A stretch of DNA of 64,000 nucleotides from an uncultured Roseibium sp. (GCF_947499295.1 NZ_CANMNP010000009.1:124001-188000); one strand, 5' to 3'. Shown: positions 1 through 9,727, counted from the first letter of the stretch. Numbers and translations are program-made. Notes: generated from the sequence alone by a model not told the origin.

Positions 1-1008
1 CAGTCCATCGACTGCTCCCTGCCGGCCAAAGTCATACAACAGCACCTGGCAGGATGGGAAGACATCGGCCTGTCGGAGGCATTTCATCGCCTCCCAGGCT
101 GTTTTCATGCGTTTGCGCTCCGCATTAGAGAGACGAAATCGATCACAGATACGTTCCAGATCCTCGTGCACGAAACCTGCCAACACCACCAGACCAACTT
201 CCGGATCAAGCACCTCCGAAGCCTGATCCTCAAGGCTACGCAATGCATCGAAGTCGTTGATCCGTGCAAGACCGCCCGTCGCAATCTCCCAAAGTCCACA
301 ATCGTTCATAAGGCGAAGTGCACGTGCGGCCAATGGCGCTCGAAGAAGGCGGCGCATTTCATGACCGATGCGCTCAGCTGAAAGATGCCTCAGCCCCTCG
401 CGTTGACGCAGGCATGCCCCTAATCCGGCCTCATCCATTTCGCCGGCACCATAGGCCGCGTAAATGCGAAAGAACCGCAAGATCCTCAGAAAGTCTTCCC
501 GAATGCGCTGATCCGGATCGCCGATGAACCTGATGCGTCGGCTTAAACAGTCATCGAGCCCACCAAGCGGGTCGTGTAGCAACCCGTGCCGGTCAACGTA
601 AAGCGCATTGAGTGTGAAATCGCGCCGCTTGGCATCCTTGACCCAGTCCCTTCCGAAGACGACCCTGGCCTGCCGACCGAACGTTTCCACGTCCTCGCGA
701 AGTGTGGTCACCTCATAGGGAACGCCATCACTGACAACCGTAATCGTGCCGTGATCGATCCCGGTCGCGATTGGCTTGAGACCTGCGGCCTCAGCACGCC
801 CTATGACGTCCTGGGGCCGAGCGGTCGTGGCAATATCGATATCGGGAACCGGATGATCCAGCAACGTGTTGCGAATAGCGCCGCCAACCACCCGGGCCTG
901 ATCTCCATCCTGCTCAACAGCTGCAAAAACATTCTGGATGCCTTGCGACCGAAGCCAGTCTGCCTGCCGGAAAATGTTGTCAACATTCACCGCCATTTTT
1001 TCATTCAT
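1..1008 (-). CDS. cca: CCA tRNA nucleotidyltransferase / poly(A) polymerase family, 3' part outside window
   Basis: Adds or repairs the 3' CCA end of tRNAs in the cytoplasm. About 336 residues are visible and the reading frame stays open to the left edge, so the C-terminus is missing. The class II nucleotidyltransferase signature is clear: VVGGAIRN followed by DIDIATTARP near residues 40-65, RRDFTLNALYVD near residue 135, and RIREDFLRILRFFRIYA near residue 175. The ATG at 1008 overlaps the stop of the upstream DUF6111 gene by 8 bp, which suggests translational coupling; a second in-frame ATG lies at 996. Whether it is strictly CCA-adding or a poly(A) polymerase cannot be settled from the visible part, but the cluster with DUF6111 and a Nudix gene is the usual alphaproteobacterial CCA-enzyme context. 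Confidence 0.9.
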   Translation of the reverse strand, partial: MNEKMAVNVDNIFRQADWLRSQGIQNVFAAVEQDGDQARVVGGAIRNTLLDHPVPDIDIATTARPQDVIGRAEAAGLKPIATGIDHGTITVVSDGVPYEVTTLREDVETFGRQARVVFGRDWVKDAKRRDFTLNALYVDRHGLLHDPLGGLDDCLSRRIRFIGDPDQRIREDFLRILRFFRIYAAYGAGEMDEAGLGACLRQREGLRHLSAERIGHEMRRLLRAPLAARALRLMNDCGLWEIATGGLARINDFDALRSLEDQASEVLDPEVGLVVLAGFVHEDLERICDRFRLSNAERKRMKTAWEAMKCLRQADVFPSCQVLLYDFGRQGAVDGL

Positions 1009-1261
1009 ATCGGCCTGGAACAAATTGACCGTCGCGCATTTCAGACGGCCTCCAACTGGCTCCTTCCGGTGCCTGATTGTAGGAAGCCATGCCCACAAGG
1101 CCGCCGACAACGAGAACCAGACCTGTCAATGTCAGCCAGGCGATAGGGCCTTTGGACCAATTGCCCGGCCGATCTTTCTTGTTGCTCAGCCAAAGCCAAA
1201 GTGCATAGGCGAAGAAGGGCAAAAGGAACAACAGAAGGTGGGTAAGAAAAACACGTAGCAT
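1001..1261 (-). CDS. DUF6111 family small membrane protein
   Basis: An 86-residue protein with two hydrophobic segments (about residues 4-25 and 41-60), a basic NKKDR stretch between them and a polar tail; it should sit in the inner membrane. It matches the DUF6111 family in length and in position between a Nudix gene and the CCA-transferase gene. Its ATG shares one base with the stop of the upstream Nudix gene (TAATG), and its stop overlaps the next start by 8 bp, so the three genes form one translationally coupled operon. No function is known for the family. Confidence 0.8.
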   Translation of the reverse strand: MLRVFLTHLLLFLLPFFAYALWLWLSNKKDRPGNWSKGPIAWLTLTGLVLVVGGLVGMASYNQAPEGASWRPSEMRDGQFVPGRYE

Positions 1262-1911
1262 TAGCCATAAACCGTTTCGTAAAGGGACCGGATGATACCG
1301 GCGGTAACACCCCAGATGTATCGTTCGCCGTAAGGCATCTCATAAAAATAACGTCGTTTACCCTGCCACACGCGGCTTTGCTTGATGTGGTTGCCAGGAT
1401 CCATCAGAAAGCCGAAAGGCACTTCGAAGACGTCTTCGACTTCATCAGGGTTTGCACGAAACGCGGTATCGGCACCGATCATTCCGATCACGGGAACAAC
1501 CCGGTAACCGGACCCGGTCAGATAGGGGGACAGCCGCCCGATCGGTGCGACACTATCAGGCTTCAAGCCGATCTCTTCATCTGCTTCACGCAGTGCCGCT
1601 TCAACAGGCCCGGCATCGGTCGGGTCGATTTTTCCACCCGGAAAGGCAACCTGCCCTGCATGCGATTTCAGATGTCCGGTACGCTGTGTCAGGACAACGC
1701 TCGGCCCGTCGTCGCGCGGCAGGATGCCGATCAGCACTGCGGCATCGCGCGGAGGCCCCTCCCAGCGTGCGTACGGCCCAAGATCAGGGTTCAGAACATG
1801 GTCACCCGTGTCCTTGTCCGCATTGTCACTCTCTGCCAGCGAAAGACGCTGCTGCAACAATTCGGTGATATCCGCACAGGGCAAAATATGGTTCAACGAA
1901 GACGCGGTCAT
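1261..1911 (-). CDS. CoA pyrophosphatase-type Nudix hydrolase (NudL-like)
   Basis: A 216-residue Nudix hydrolase. The CoA-specific UPF0035-type motif is visible as VVLTQRTGHLKSHAGQVAFP just before the Nudix box (GGKIDPTDAGPVEAALREAD, then EEIGL) near residues 75-120. Members hydrolyse coenzyme A and its derivatives to phosphopantetheine and 3',5'-ADP. It is the first gene of the operon with DUF6111 and the CCA enzyme. The ATG at 1911 has only a weak ribosome-binding site. The assignment rests on motif type; activity on CoA is inferred from the family. Confidence 0.88.
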   Translation of the reverse strand: MTASSLNHILPCADITELLQQRLSLAESDNADKDTGDHVLNPDLGPYARWEGPPRDAAVLIGILPRDDGPSVVLTQRTGHLKSHAGQVAFPGGKIDPTDAGPVEAALREADEEIGLKPDSVAPIGRLSPYLTGSGYRVVPVIGMIGADTAFRANPDEVEDVFEVPFGFLMDPGNHIKQSRVWQGKRRYFYEMPYGERYIWGVTAGIIRSLYETVYG

Positions 1912-1935
1912 GCAGTCAGACAGCCCATCTGCGGT

Positions 1936-2550
1936 TCAGTGCTCTTCAGATCCGCGCAAGAGGTCGGGCTCCAACGCAAAAAAAGCACCTCCGCTCCAGA
2001 TCCCCAGCTCAGTTTCACTATCACTGCCCCGTTCTTCCATCATATCTGCCAGCTGATACATCAGCGCCCGCGTAAACAGCGCTTCCAGCCGGCCTCTGAC
2101 ATGTACATAGGGTTTTAAGCCGCCGCTGTCCGGTTCTTTTTCAAATCTCAAGGGATGGTCGGGGCCAGCCTCGACGAGATCACCGAGATTTGTCCGAAGC
2201 GTCAACACCTGGTTTTCACCAGTTCCTTCAGCCGCCAGCTCGACGGCCAGGAAGGGGGCGTCCTCGACGGTGATACCGATCTTCTCAACCGGTGTGACCA
2301 GATAGTGCTTGTTGTCCTCATCCCTTCGAAGCACTGAGGCGAACAGTTTGACAAGCGCCTGCCGACCAATCGGCGAACCGAGGTAATACCACGTTCCGTC
2401 GCGGGCAATACGGATATCAAGATCACCGCAAAACGGCGGGTTCCACTTGTCGACCGGCGGCAAGGATCGGCCAGTCTTGTCAGCGCGGCTCATCAGGGCT
2501 TTCAGTCCCTCGGGCATTCCCTGGCCAACAGTTTTTGCTCCATCCGCCAT
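1936..2550 (-). CDS. DUF1285 domain protein
   Basis: A conserved protein of about 204 residues containing the DUF1285 signature: PPVDKWNPPFCGDLDIRIAR, then DGTWYYLGSPIGRQALVKLF, then a region ending in KPYVHVRGRLEALFTRALMY. No signal peptide or membrane segment is seen. The family has no established reaction. The start is uncertain: the frame opens with a TTG at 2601, with ATGs at 2580 and 2550. I chose 2550 because the family core begins shortly afterwards and an AAGGA lies 10 bases upstream. It ends 24 bp before the Nudix gene and may be its first operon partner. It is divergent from the MoxR operon. Confidence 0.82.
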   Translation of the reverse strand: MADGAKTVGQGMPEGLKALMSRADKTGRSLPPVDKWNPPFCGDLDIRIARDGTWYYLGSPIGRQALVKLFASVLRRDEDNKHYLVTPVEKIGITVEDAPFLAVELAAEGTGENQVLTLRTNLGDLVEAGPDHPLRFEKEPDSGGLKPYVHVRGRLEALFTRALMYQLADMMEERGSDSETELGIWSGGAFFALEPDLLRGSEEH

Positions 2551-2836
2551 TTGCAGAAAGTCCTTAAGTTGCCTTTGCATCAACACCGGGATTTTTGACA
2601 ATTCCCGTTGACGCTCATCCGTTCCAATCCGGTTGAACCGGGGAAGTAGTCACAAGCTTTTCCCCAGGCCAAGGAAAGAATCTTGGACCTTTCCTCTGTA
2701 TGGCGCACAATTGCGCCTTATCTACTCATTTATATGGTGTCAGACTGCTTGAGTCGCAGCAACTCCTGACGAATGAGCATTCATACCCGGCATGTGATTT
2801 GACCGGAGTTTAAAGAAGTTACGGGAAAGGTGATTC
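2551..2836. promoter_or_regulatory. Divergent intergenic region, DUF1285 / moxR operon
   Basis: This gap separates the DUF1285 gene (minus) from the MoxR operon (plus), so both promoters should lie here. An AAAGG ribosome-binding site precedes the moxR ATG. The stretch around 2690-2740 is AT-richer than its flanks, but I could not pick convincing -35/-10 hexamers for either direction. Confidence 0.35.
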
Positions 2837-3856
2837 ATGAGCGTTGTTTCCCCCTCCAGCCCAACAGAAGCAGACCTCGCCGCGGTCGCGGAAAGTGCCG
2901 AGCGTGCGGTCAATCGCATCAGCGATGCAAAGGCTGATATCGCCCGCGTCATTTTCGGCCAGGAAACGGTTGTTGAGCAATCGCTCGTCACCATTCTGGC
3001 CGGTGGACACGGTTTGCTGGTTGGTGTGCCGGGTTTGGCAAAAACCAAGCTGGTGGAAACGCTTGGAACTGTCCTGGGCCTTGATGCCCGGCGCATCCAG
3101 TTCACTCCGGACCTGATGCCCTCGGACATTCTCGGCGCGGAGGTCATGGAGCAAAGCAGCGATGGTGGCCGGTCCTTCCGCTTCATTCCTGGCCCGGTTT
3201 TCTCTCAGCTCCTGATGGCTGACGAAATCAACCGTGCCAGCCCCAGAACCCAATCCGCGCTGCTGCAGGCAATGCAGGAATATCATGTCACGGTTGCGGG
3301 TCACCCGCACGTTCTGCCGCGTCCTTTCCACGTGTTGGCCACTCAGAACCCGCTTGAACAGGAAGGCACCTATCCGCTGCCCGAAGCACAGCTCGACCGG
3401 TTCCTCATGCAGATTGACGTGCACTATCCCGACCTGGAAGCAGAACGGCGTATCCTTTTGGAAACAACAGGCGCCGACCAGGCCGAAGCCCAGGTCGCCA
3501 TGACAGCGGAAGAGCTGATGGACTATCAGCAACTTGTGCGCCGAATGCCCGTTGGAGAGTCGGTTGTTGAAGCCATTCTCAAGCTGGTGCGTTCCGCCCG
3601 GCCGGACGAGGGATCAGCCAATTCCGGTGTCACGGATTTGATCGCCTGGGGCCCCGGCCCGCGCGCCAGCCAGGCACTCATGCTGACAGTTCGCGCACGC
3701 GCGCTCGTAGATGGTCGCCTCGCCCCGTCCGTTGACGACGTGCTGGCTCTTGCCGAACCTGTTCTGCAACACCGAATGGCTCTCACATTCGCAGCACGGG
3801 CAGACGGACACACCGTGCGCGATGTCATTAGACGGGTGAAGGACTCTATCGCCTGA
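2837..3856 (+). CDS. MoxR family AAA+ ATPase
   Basis: A 339-residue AAA+ ATPase of the MoxR family, which act as chaperone-like ATPases for maturation or activation of partner complexes. Visible features are a Walker A variant GVPGLAKTKLVETL (about residue 60), a Walker B LLMADEINRASPRTQSALLQ (about 125), a sensor 1 region HVLATQNPLEQEGTYPLPEA (about 170) and the C-terminal lid. It starts the operon with DUF58, BatA/DUF4159 and a second large membrane protein, the recurrent MoxR-VWA-like layout. The start ATG at 2837 is preceded by AAAGG. The partner is probably the DUF58 product encoded 32 bp downstream. Confidence 0.92.
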   Translation: MSVVSPSSPTEADLAAVAESAERAVNRISDAKADIARVIFGQETVVEQSLVTILAGGHGLLVGVPGLAKTKLVETLGTVLGLDARRIQFTPDLMPSDILGAEVMEQSSDGGRSFRFIPGPVFSQLLMADEINRASPRTQSALLQAMQEYHVTVAGHPHVLPRPFHVLATQNPLEQEGTYPLPEAQLDRFLMQIDVHYPDLEAERRILLETTGADQAEAQVAMTAEELMDYQQLVRRMPVGESVVEAILKLVRSARPDEGSANSGVTDLIAWGPGPRASQALMLTVRARALVDGRLAPSVDDVLALAEPVLQHRMALTFAARADGHTVRDVIRRVKDSIA

Positions 3857-3888
3857 TCAGATCATTTCTCTCGCGGGAGCCAGACTGA

Positions 3889-4812
3889 ATGGAATCCGGA
3901 AACAATACGACAGGCATAGACCAGACGACCTGGCCGAACGTGATTGGCGAAGCCAGGTCTGTTGCCGACGCGTTACCGGATCTTCTTGTCGAAGCCAGCC
4001 ATGTCGCAAGCTCGATCATCGCCGGTTGGCACGGCCGCCGCCGTGCGGGACCGGGTGAAAGCTTCTGGCAGTTTCGCCCCTTCAATATGGGCGAACCGGC
4101 AAAACGAATTGATTGGCGGCGATCTGCCCGGGACGACCATCTTTATGTGCGCGAACGGGAATGGGAGGCAGCCCACACCGTCTGGCTCTGGTCGGACCTT
4201 TCATCTTCCATGGTGTTTCGCTCACGCCTTTCTGACGTCAACAAGCGCGACCGGGCTATCGTGTTGATGCTAGCCCTTGCCGACATGCTGGCCGAAACAG
4301 GCGAACGCATCGGCCTTCCCGGTCTGACGCGGCCCTTCTCGGACCGGCGGGCGGCAGAACGTCTCGCAGATGCGCTCGCTCACCTTTCAAAACCCGTGGC
4401 ACTTCCGGACACTATGTCTATCAAAAGATTTGCCGATGTGGTTCTGGTCTCAGACTTCCTCGATCCCATAGACGAGATTGCGGAATGGATTGCCAGAGTG
4501 GCCAGCACCGGCGCGCGCGGACATTTGGTTCAGGTGCTCGACCCAATTGAAGAGACCTTTCCATTCGATGGCAGGATCGAGTTTACCGACCCGGAGAAAG
4601 GCATCCGGCTGACCGCAGGCCGCGCGGAAAACTGGCGCGAGGACTATCACAAGCGGTTGGAGGCCCATCGGGCGGAAATTCGGGATATGGCGCGGCGAGC
4701 CGGATGGACCTATGTTCTACATCATACCGACCGGCCGGCATCCGAGCCTTTGCTGGTTTTGCATAGCGCCCTGTCCGGTGCGCTTGATGTGATGCAGAAA
4801 GGAGGCGTCTGA
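3889..4812 (+). CDS. DUF58 domain protein
   Basis: A 307-residue protein carrying the DUF58 signature around residues 45-85 (GRRRAGPGESFWQFRPFNMG followed by EPAKRIDWRRSARDD) and a VWA-like beta-strand region (VWLWSDLSSSM near 100). DUF58 proteins lie beside MoxR ATPases and resemble von Willebrand factor A modules; they are thought to be the MoxR substrates. No membrane segment is obvious, unlike many DUF58 proteins. It follows moxR by 32 bp and lies 3 bp before the GTG of the next gene, fitting a single operon. Confidence 0.88.
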   Translation: MESGNNTTGIDQTTWPNVIGEARSVADALPDLLVEASHVASSIIAGWHGRRRAGPGESFWQFRPFNMGEPAKRIDWRRSARDDHLYVREREWEAAHTVWLWSDLSSSMVFRSRLSDVNKRDRAIVLMLALADMLAETGERIGLPGLTRPFSDRRAAERLADALAHLSKPVALPDTMSIKRFADVVLVSDFLDPIDEIAEWIARVASTGARGHLVQVLDPIEETFPFDGRIEFTDPEKGIRLTAGRAENWREDYHKRLEAHRAEIRDMARRAGWTYVLHHTDRPASEPLLVLHSALSGALDVMQKGGV

Positions 4813-4815
4813 GCC

Positions 4816-7635
4816 GTGTTTGCAGGCCTGCCCCTGACGTTTACCGCGCCGTGGATACTGGCAGCCCTTACCCTGCTGCCGGTCATCTGGTGGCTTTTGC
4901 GGCTCACCCCCCCGCGCCCGCGCGAGATCCAGTTTCCGCCCACTCGGCTGCTCTTGAACATTGATCAGCACGAGGAAACGCCTCAACGCAGCCCGTGGTG
5001 GCTGACACTTTTGCGTTTGTTGCTGGCCGCGCTTTTGATCATTGCCCTTGCCGGGCCGATCTGGCGTTCGTCAGAACCGGTCGCGACCGGGGATGGTGTC
5101 TTGTGGCTGCTGGTCGACAATGGCTGGACTTCAGCAAACGGCTGGGATGCACAAGTTAGTGCCGCCGAACAGATCCTCAACACCGCGTCCCAGGACGGAC
5201 AGCCCGTGCTTTTCGCGGCAACAGCCGATGGTCCCGGTCAGAGCTTTGTACCGGAAGCAGCTGCGAGTGCGCTTGAAAGGCTGCGGGCTCTGGAACCTCG
5301 GCCCTATCCTCCAAGGCGCAGCGAACTGAGCATCGGCTTGCGAAAGTCTGCACAAGAAACTCCGCCTGGCGCGGTAGTCTGGCTTTCCGACAACACCCAA
5401 ACCAACGGCGCGTTTTTGTCAGATCTTGCGCAGATTATCGGCGCAGTCCCTGTGACGGTGATGTCGGGGCTGGATACGCCAATGGGTCTTAAAGATCTTA
5501 CCAACGATGCCGAGGCCCTGGCGCTCAAGGTTGTCAGGCACCCGGACCAGAAAGTGGGAACCGCCACTGTTCGAGCGCTTGATCTCAAGGGACTGGTGCT
5601 CGGCGAAGTTCAGGCGACCTTCGAACCCGATGCAACGGAAACAGAAGCACGATTTGAACTCCCGACGGAACTGCGAAACGATATTGCGCGCGTGGAGATT
5701 GCAGGCGAAGCCGCAGCTGGTGCGGTGCAACTTGTGGATGACAGCTGGCGGCGCCGGACAGTAGGACTGATTTCAGGACAATCCGGCGATCTTGATCAGC
5801 CATTGCTCTCACCCGTCTATTATCTTGAACGGGCGCTTGCACCCTTCTCAGACATTCGCCGCCCACGTGACGCGGATATTGCCGAAGCCGTTCCAGGACT
5901 GATCGATCAGGGCATATCCGTGCTCGTGCTTGCCGATGTCGGCCGGCTGCCGGACACAACCGCTGACACGTTACGCGACTGGGTTGAAAACGGCGGCACG
6001 CTGGTGCGCTTTGCCGGCCCGCGCACTGCTGGCGGCAGTGACGACCTGATCCCGGTCCGCCTTCGCGCTGGTGACCGGTCACTGGGCGGTTCACTCTCCT
6101 GGAAACAGCCGCAGCACCTGGCAGCCTTCCCCGACGGATCACCTTTCTCGGGCCTCAAGGTGCCCGAAGAAGTCACCGTGACCCGCCAGGTTCTCGCCGA
6201 GCCGACTTCGGAACTTCCGGAAAGAACCTGGGCCATGCTGGAAGACGGCACGCCGCTCGTGACTGCAGCTCCTGTAGGAGCCGGCAGTGTTGTCCTTTTC
6301 CATGTCACAGCCGATTCGACGTGGTCGAATTTGCCCCTGTCGGGCGTGTTCTTGAACATGTTGCGCCGGATCCTGGCCGTATCCAATGTGGCCGCGGCCT
6401 CGGAGACGGCAGAAGACGGGCAACCAAGCCAGAGTGTTCTGCCTCCACTGCGCCTTCTGGACGGATACGGCCGTTTCGGTCCGCCGCCGGTCGAAGTCAC
6501 ACCGGTAAACAGCACGGTTTTCCGAGAAGCATTGGCAAGCCGCCGCACCCCTCCTGGCCTCTACGGCACAGAGGACGGTTTCAGGGCTCTCAATCTGCTG
6601 CAACGCGAGGATAGCCTGGAAACGCTTGATCTGACAGCTCTCGGCGAACGGGCAGAAGCCGTGCCTTATCCTGCCTCCGACCCATTCGATCTGAGGTCCC
6701 TTTTCTTCACACTGGTCTTTCTTCTCATGATCGTGGATGCGATTGCAGTTTTCCTTTTGGCCGGTGGGTTGGCTCGCGTTGGCCTACGGAACCGGACCGC
6801 CGGTCTGGCGATCGTCACCGCACTTGCCGCGATCTCGTTTGCCGGGATTGCGCCGCAAAACGCTCATGCCCAGTCGACCTCATCGGAATTGCAGGCGCTG
6901 GAATCAACGCTTGATACCCGCCTTGCCTATGTTCTGACCGGCAATCCCGAAATTGATGATGCCAGCGCTTCGGGCCTGTCCGGTTTGACCCAGTTTTTGG
7001 CGGAGAGAACGGCTCTGGAGCCCGGACCACCGGCTGCGGTCGATATTGCTCGCGACGAGCTAGCCTTCTATTCCCTGCTTTACTGGCCCATCGATCCAGC
7101 CATGGACAAGCCCGGCGACCAAACCATCGCACGCATTGATACTTTCATGCGCAATGGCGGCACGATCTTGTTCGACACTCGCGATCACATCAACGCTTCG
7201 ACAACCGGCTTCGGGTCGACACCGGCCACACTGAAATTGCGGGAAATTCTGGAAGATCTCGACGTCCCACCGCTTGAGCCCGTGCCGCAGGACCATGTTC
7301 TGACCAAGGCTTTTTATCTGCTGGAGACCTTTCCCGGTCGCTACGCGACCAGCCCCCTGTGGGTTGAGAGTTTAGAAGAAACCGCGACTCGTGGTGACCG
7401 GCCGGTCCGGGCAGGTGACGGCGTTTCGCCAATTCTGATCACCGGCAATGATTTCGCAGCTGCCTGGGCTATCTCGGACAGCGGTGAATTCGTCTATCCG
7501 ACGGTTCCCAACAATCCGATACAGCGCGATTATGCGTTCCGCTCTGGCGTGAACATCGTCATGTACAGCCTGACTGGCAACTACAAAGCCGATCAGGTTC
7601 ACATCCCTGCTCTTTTAGAGCGGCTAGGACAATGA
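4816..7635 (+). CDS. BatA-like / DUF4159 domain membrane protein
   Basis: A 939-residue inner-membrane protein starting at a GTG, 3 bp after the DUF58 stop, with GGAGG nine bases upstream. The N-terminus has the BatA-type start (FTAPWILAALTLLPVIWWLL, then a basic PPRPRE segment) and a second membrane helix around residues 57-80. A long extracytoplasmic region follows, two helices lie near residues 630-675, an AHAQ-type cleavage-like site follows, and the C-terminal about 220 residues form a DUF4159 domain (ELAFYSLLYWPIDPAMDKPG, then RNGGTILFDTRD, and later FYLLETFPGRY). Such fusions occur in alphaproteobacterial MoxR operons whose physiological role is not settled; aerotolerance and envelope stress have been proposed for related Bat genes. 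Confidence 0.87.
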   Translation: MFAGLPLTFTAPWILAALTLLPVIWWLLRLTPPRPREIQFPPTRLLLNIDQHEETPQRSPWWLTLLRLLLAALLIIALAGPIWRSSEPVATGDGVLWLLVDNGWTSANGWDAQVSAAEQILNTASQDGQPVLFAATADGPGQSFVPEAAASALERLRALEPRPYPPRRSELSIGLRKSAQETPPGAVVWLSDNTQTNGAFLSDLAQIIGAVPVTVMSGLDTPMGLKDLTNDAEALALKVVRHPDQKVGTATVRALDLKGLVLGEVQATFEPDATETEARFELPTELRNDIARVEIAGEAAAGAVQLVDDSWRRRTVGLISGQSGDLDQPLLSPVYYLERALAPFSDIRRPRDADIAEAVPGLIDQGISVLVLADVGRLPDTTADTLRDWVENGGTLVRFAGPRTAGGSDDLIPVRLRAGDRSLGGSLSWKQPQHLAAFPDGSPFSGLKVPEEVTVTRQVLAEPTSELPERTWAMLEDGTPLVTAAPVGAGSVVLFHVTADSTWSNLPLSGVFLNMLRRILAVSNVAAASETAEDGQPSQSVLPPLRLLDGYGRFGPPPVEVTPVNSTVFREALASRRTPPGLYGTEDGFRALNLLQREDSLETLDLTALGERAEAVPYPASDPFDLRSLFFTLVFLLMIVDAIAVFLLAGGLARVGLRNRTAGLAIVTALAAISFAGIAPQNAHAQSTSSELQALESTLDTRLAYVLTGNPEIDDASASGLSGLTQFLAERTALEPGPPAAVDIARDELAFYSLLYWPIDPAMDKPGDQTIARIDTFMRNGGTILFDTRDHINASTTGFGSTPATLKLREILEDLDVPPLEPVPQDHVLTKAFYLLETFPGRYATSPLWVESLEETATRGDRPVRAGDGVSPILITGNDFAAAWAISDSGEFVYPTVPNNPIQRDYAFRSGVNIVMYSLTGNYKADQVHIPALLERLGQ

Positions 7636-7651
7636 GGTCTCGCGAGCACTG

Positions 7652-9727
7652 ATGGTCTGGTCACTCTCCTTCGATCCGCTTTTGCCTCTGTGGGCCCTGA
7701 TTGCCGGTGCCGTCATTACACTTCTGCTCACAAGCCTTTCCGGCTTCTTGAGCCTGCGAGGCTGGGTCCTTCGGGGGATCGCAATGGCCTTGCTGTTATT
7801 GGCGCTTGGCAACCCGGCGATCGAGCGAGAAGACCGCGAACCGCTTTCCAGCGTTGTTGCGCTCGTTGTTGACAAAAGCCAGAGCCAGCGTCTGGCCGGA
7901 CGCGAGACAACAACCGACGAGACGGCGGCAGAAATTCAAAACCGGATTGAAGCCTTGAACGGCTTCGACTTGCGCGTTCTGGAAGCCCGGAACTCAGGCT
8001 CCGGCAACGGCACGGAACTGTTTCAGACCCTCGCCAACGGCTTGGCCGACGTTCCCCCTGAAAGGGTCGGCGGCGCAATCATCATTAGCGACGGGCAAAT
8101 CCACGATCTGCCGGAAAGCGCCGCCTCGCTCGGTTTTGACGCACCTGTGCACGGTCTGATTACCGGAACCGCCGACGAACGCGACCGCCGTATCGTTCTG
8201 GACAAGGCACCCCGTTTTGGTCTTGTGGGATCGGAACAGACGGTCAGTCTGACGGTCGTCGATCAGGGGCAAGGCACCGGGCCGGGTGATGCAGTTCGCC
8301 TCACCGTCAAACGCGACGGCGATGTCATCACCGAAAGAACAGCACGCACCGGCGAAAAGATCGACATCCCTGTCGGGATCGCCCATGGAGGCGACAACAT
8401 CTTCGAATTCGAAGCCGAACCTCTCGCTGGCGAGTTGACCACCTTGAACAACAGAGCTGTGGTGACGATTGACGGCATTCGGGAAAATCTGCGCGTCTTG
8501 CTGGTGTCCGGGTCGCCGCATGCGGGAGAACGCACATGGCGGAACCTGTTGAAGTCGGACGCTTCTGTCGATCTGGTCCACTTCACCATCCTGCGGCCAC
8601 CTGAAAAACAGGATGGCACGCCCATCAACCAGTTGTCGCTGATTGCCTTTCCCACCCGCGAGCTGTTCTCAGTGAAGATCGACGAGTTCGATCTGATCAT
8701 CTTCGACCGTTATGTCCGGCGCGGCGTACTGCCGATGCTCTATTTCGACAACATTGCCCGCTACGTTCAAGATGGTGGCGCAGTGCTTCTGGCAGGTGGA
8801 CCCGACTATGCGGAAGGCGGAAGCCTCTACCGGACACCGCTTGCACCAATCCTGCCCGCCCGTCCGACAGGAACCGTTTTGGAACAGCCCTATCACGCCA
8901 CGCTGGCCGAGCTGGGCGAACGTCACCCCGTTACGCGTGGTTTGCCAGGCTCGGAGCAGGATCCGCCGGCTTGGAGCCGCTGGTTCCGTGCGGTCGATAC
9001 CGAACTCGACAAGGGTCAGACCCTGATGTCGGGCCCAAGCGACACCCCGCTGTTGGTGTTGAACCGGGAGGGTGAAGGCCGTGTCGCCATGCTGCTCTCT
9101 GATCACGTGTGGCTGTGGGCGCGCGGTTTTGAAGGCGGCGGACCGCATGTGCCGCTGTTGCGCCGCTTGGCCCATTGGCTGATGCAGGAACCGGACCTTG
9201 AGGAAGAAGCGCTCAGCGTTTCCATGCGTGGATCGGAACTGATTGTCGAGCGGCAGACTTTGGGTGAGAGCGTCAGCAATGCCACGATCGTTGCGCCGAC
9301 GGGCGAACAGACCGACATCACATTGACCGAGCAACAACCCGGCCTTTGGACCGGCAGTCTACCGGTAACGGAGACTGGCCTCTTCACCGTGACTGAAGGC
9401 GATATGAGCACCCTCATCCACGTCGGACCGCAGAACCCGCGCGAATACACCGATGTACTTTCGACCGCCGATTTGCTTGATCCGATCAGTGAAGCCACCG
9501 GCGGTGCAACGCAACGATTGCGGGATATTGGCGGCGATCTGGATGTTCCGCGTGTGGTCTCTATGCAGCAGTCAGCCAGCTATGCCGGAAATGGCTGGAT
9601 TGGCCTGAAGACCACAGAAGCCAGTGTTCTAAACGGCGTGGACCGCTACCCGCTCTTGATCGGGCTACTGGGCCTGGCGGTGCTTCTGGGGGCCATTTCA
9701 CTGACCTGGTATCGCGAGGGCCGCTAG
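7652..9727 (+). CDS. Large membrane protein with glutamine-amidotransferase-like fold, last gene of moxR operon
   Basis: A 691-residue protein beginning 16 bp after the DUF4159 gene. Two N-terminal helices (about residues 5-55) are followed by a VWA-like stretch (VVALVVDKSQSQRL near 70), a class I glutamine-amidotransferase-like region (DLIIFDRYVRRGVLPMLYFD, AVLLAGGPDYAEGG) around residues 345-400, Ig-like segments, and one C-terminal helix ending in YREGR. No catalytic Cys is visible at the usual nucleophile position, so it is probably a binding or scaffold fold. Its stop overlaps the convergent GNAT gene by 4 bp. Family assignment (COG5426-like) is from memory and is less certain than the operon membership. 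Confidence 0.75.
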   Translation: MVWSLSFDPLLPLWALIAGAVITLLLTSLSGFLSLRGWVLRGIAMALLLLALGNPAIEREDREPLSSVVALVVDKSQSQRLAGRETTTDETAAEIQNRIEALNGFDLRVLEARNSGSGNGTELFQTLANGLADVPPERVGGAIIISDGQIHDLPESAASLGFDAPVHGLITGTADERDRRIVLDKAPRFGLVGSEQTVSLTVVDQGQGTGPGDAVRLTVKRDGDVITERTARTGEKIDIPVGIAHGGDNIFEFEAEPLAGELTTLNNRAVVTIDGIRENLRVLLVSGSPHAGERTWRNLLKSDASVDLVHFTILRPPEKQDGTPINQLSLIAFPTRELFSVKIDEFDLIIFDRYVRRGVLPMLYFDNIARYVQDGGAVLLAGGPDYAEGGSLYRTPLAPILPARPTGTVLEQPYHATLAELGERHPVTRGLPGSEQDPPAWSRWFRAVDTELDKGQTLMSGPSDTPLLVLNREGEGRVAMLLSDHVWLWARGFEGGGPHVPLLRRLAHWLMQEPDLEEEALSVSMRGSELIVERQTLGESVSNATIVAPTGEQTDITLTEQQPGLWTGSLPVTETGLFTVTEGDMSTLIHVGPQNPREYTDVLSTADLLDPISEATGGATQRLRDIGGDLDVPRVVSMQQSASYAGNGWIGLKTTEASVLNGVDRYPLLIGLLGLAVLLGAISLTWYREGR

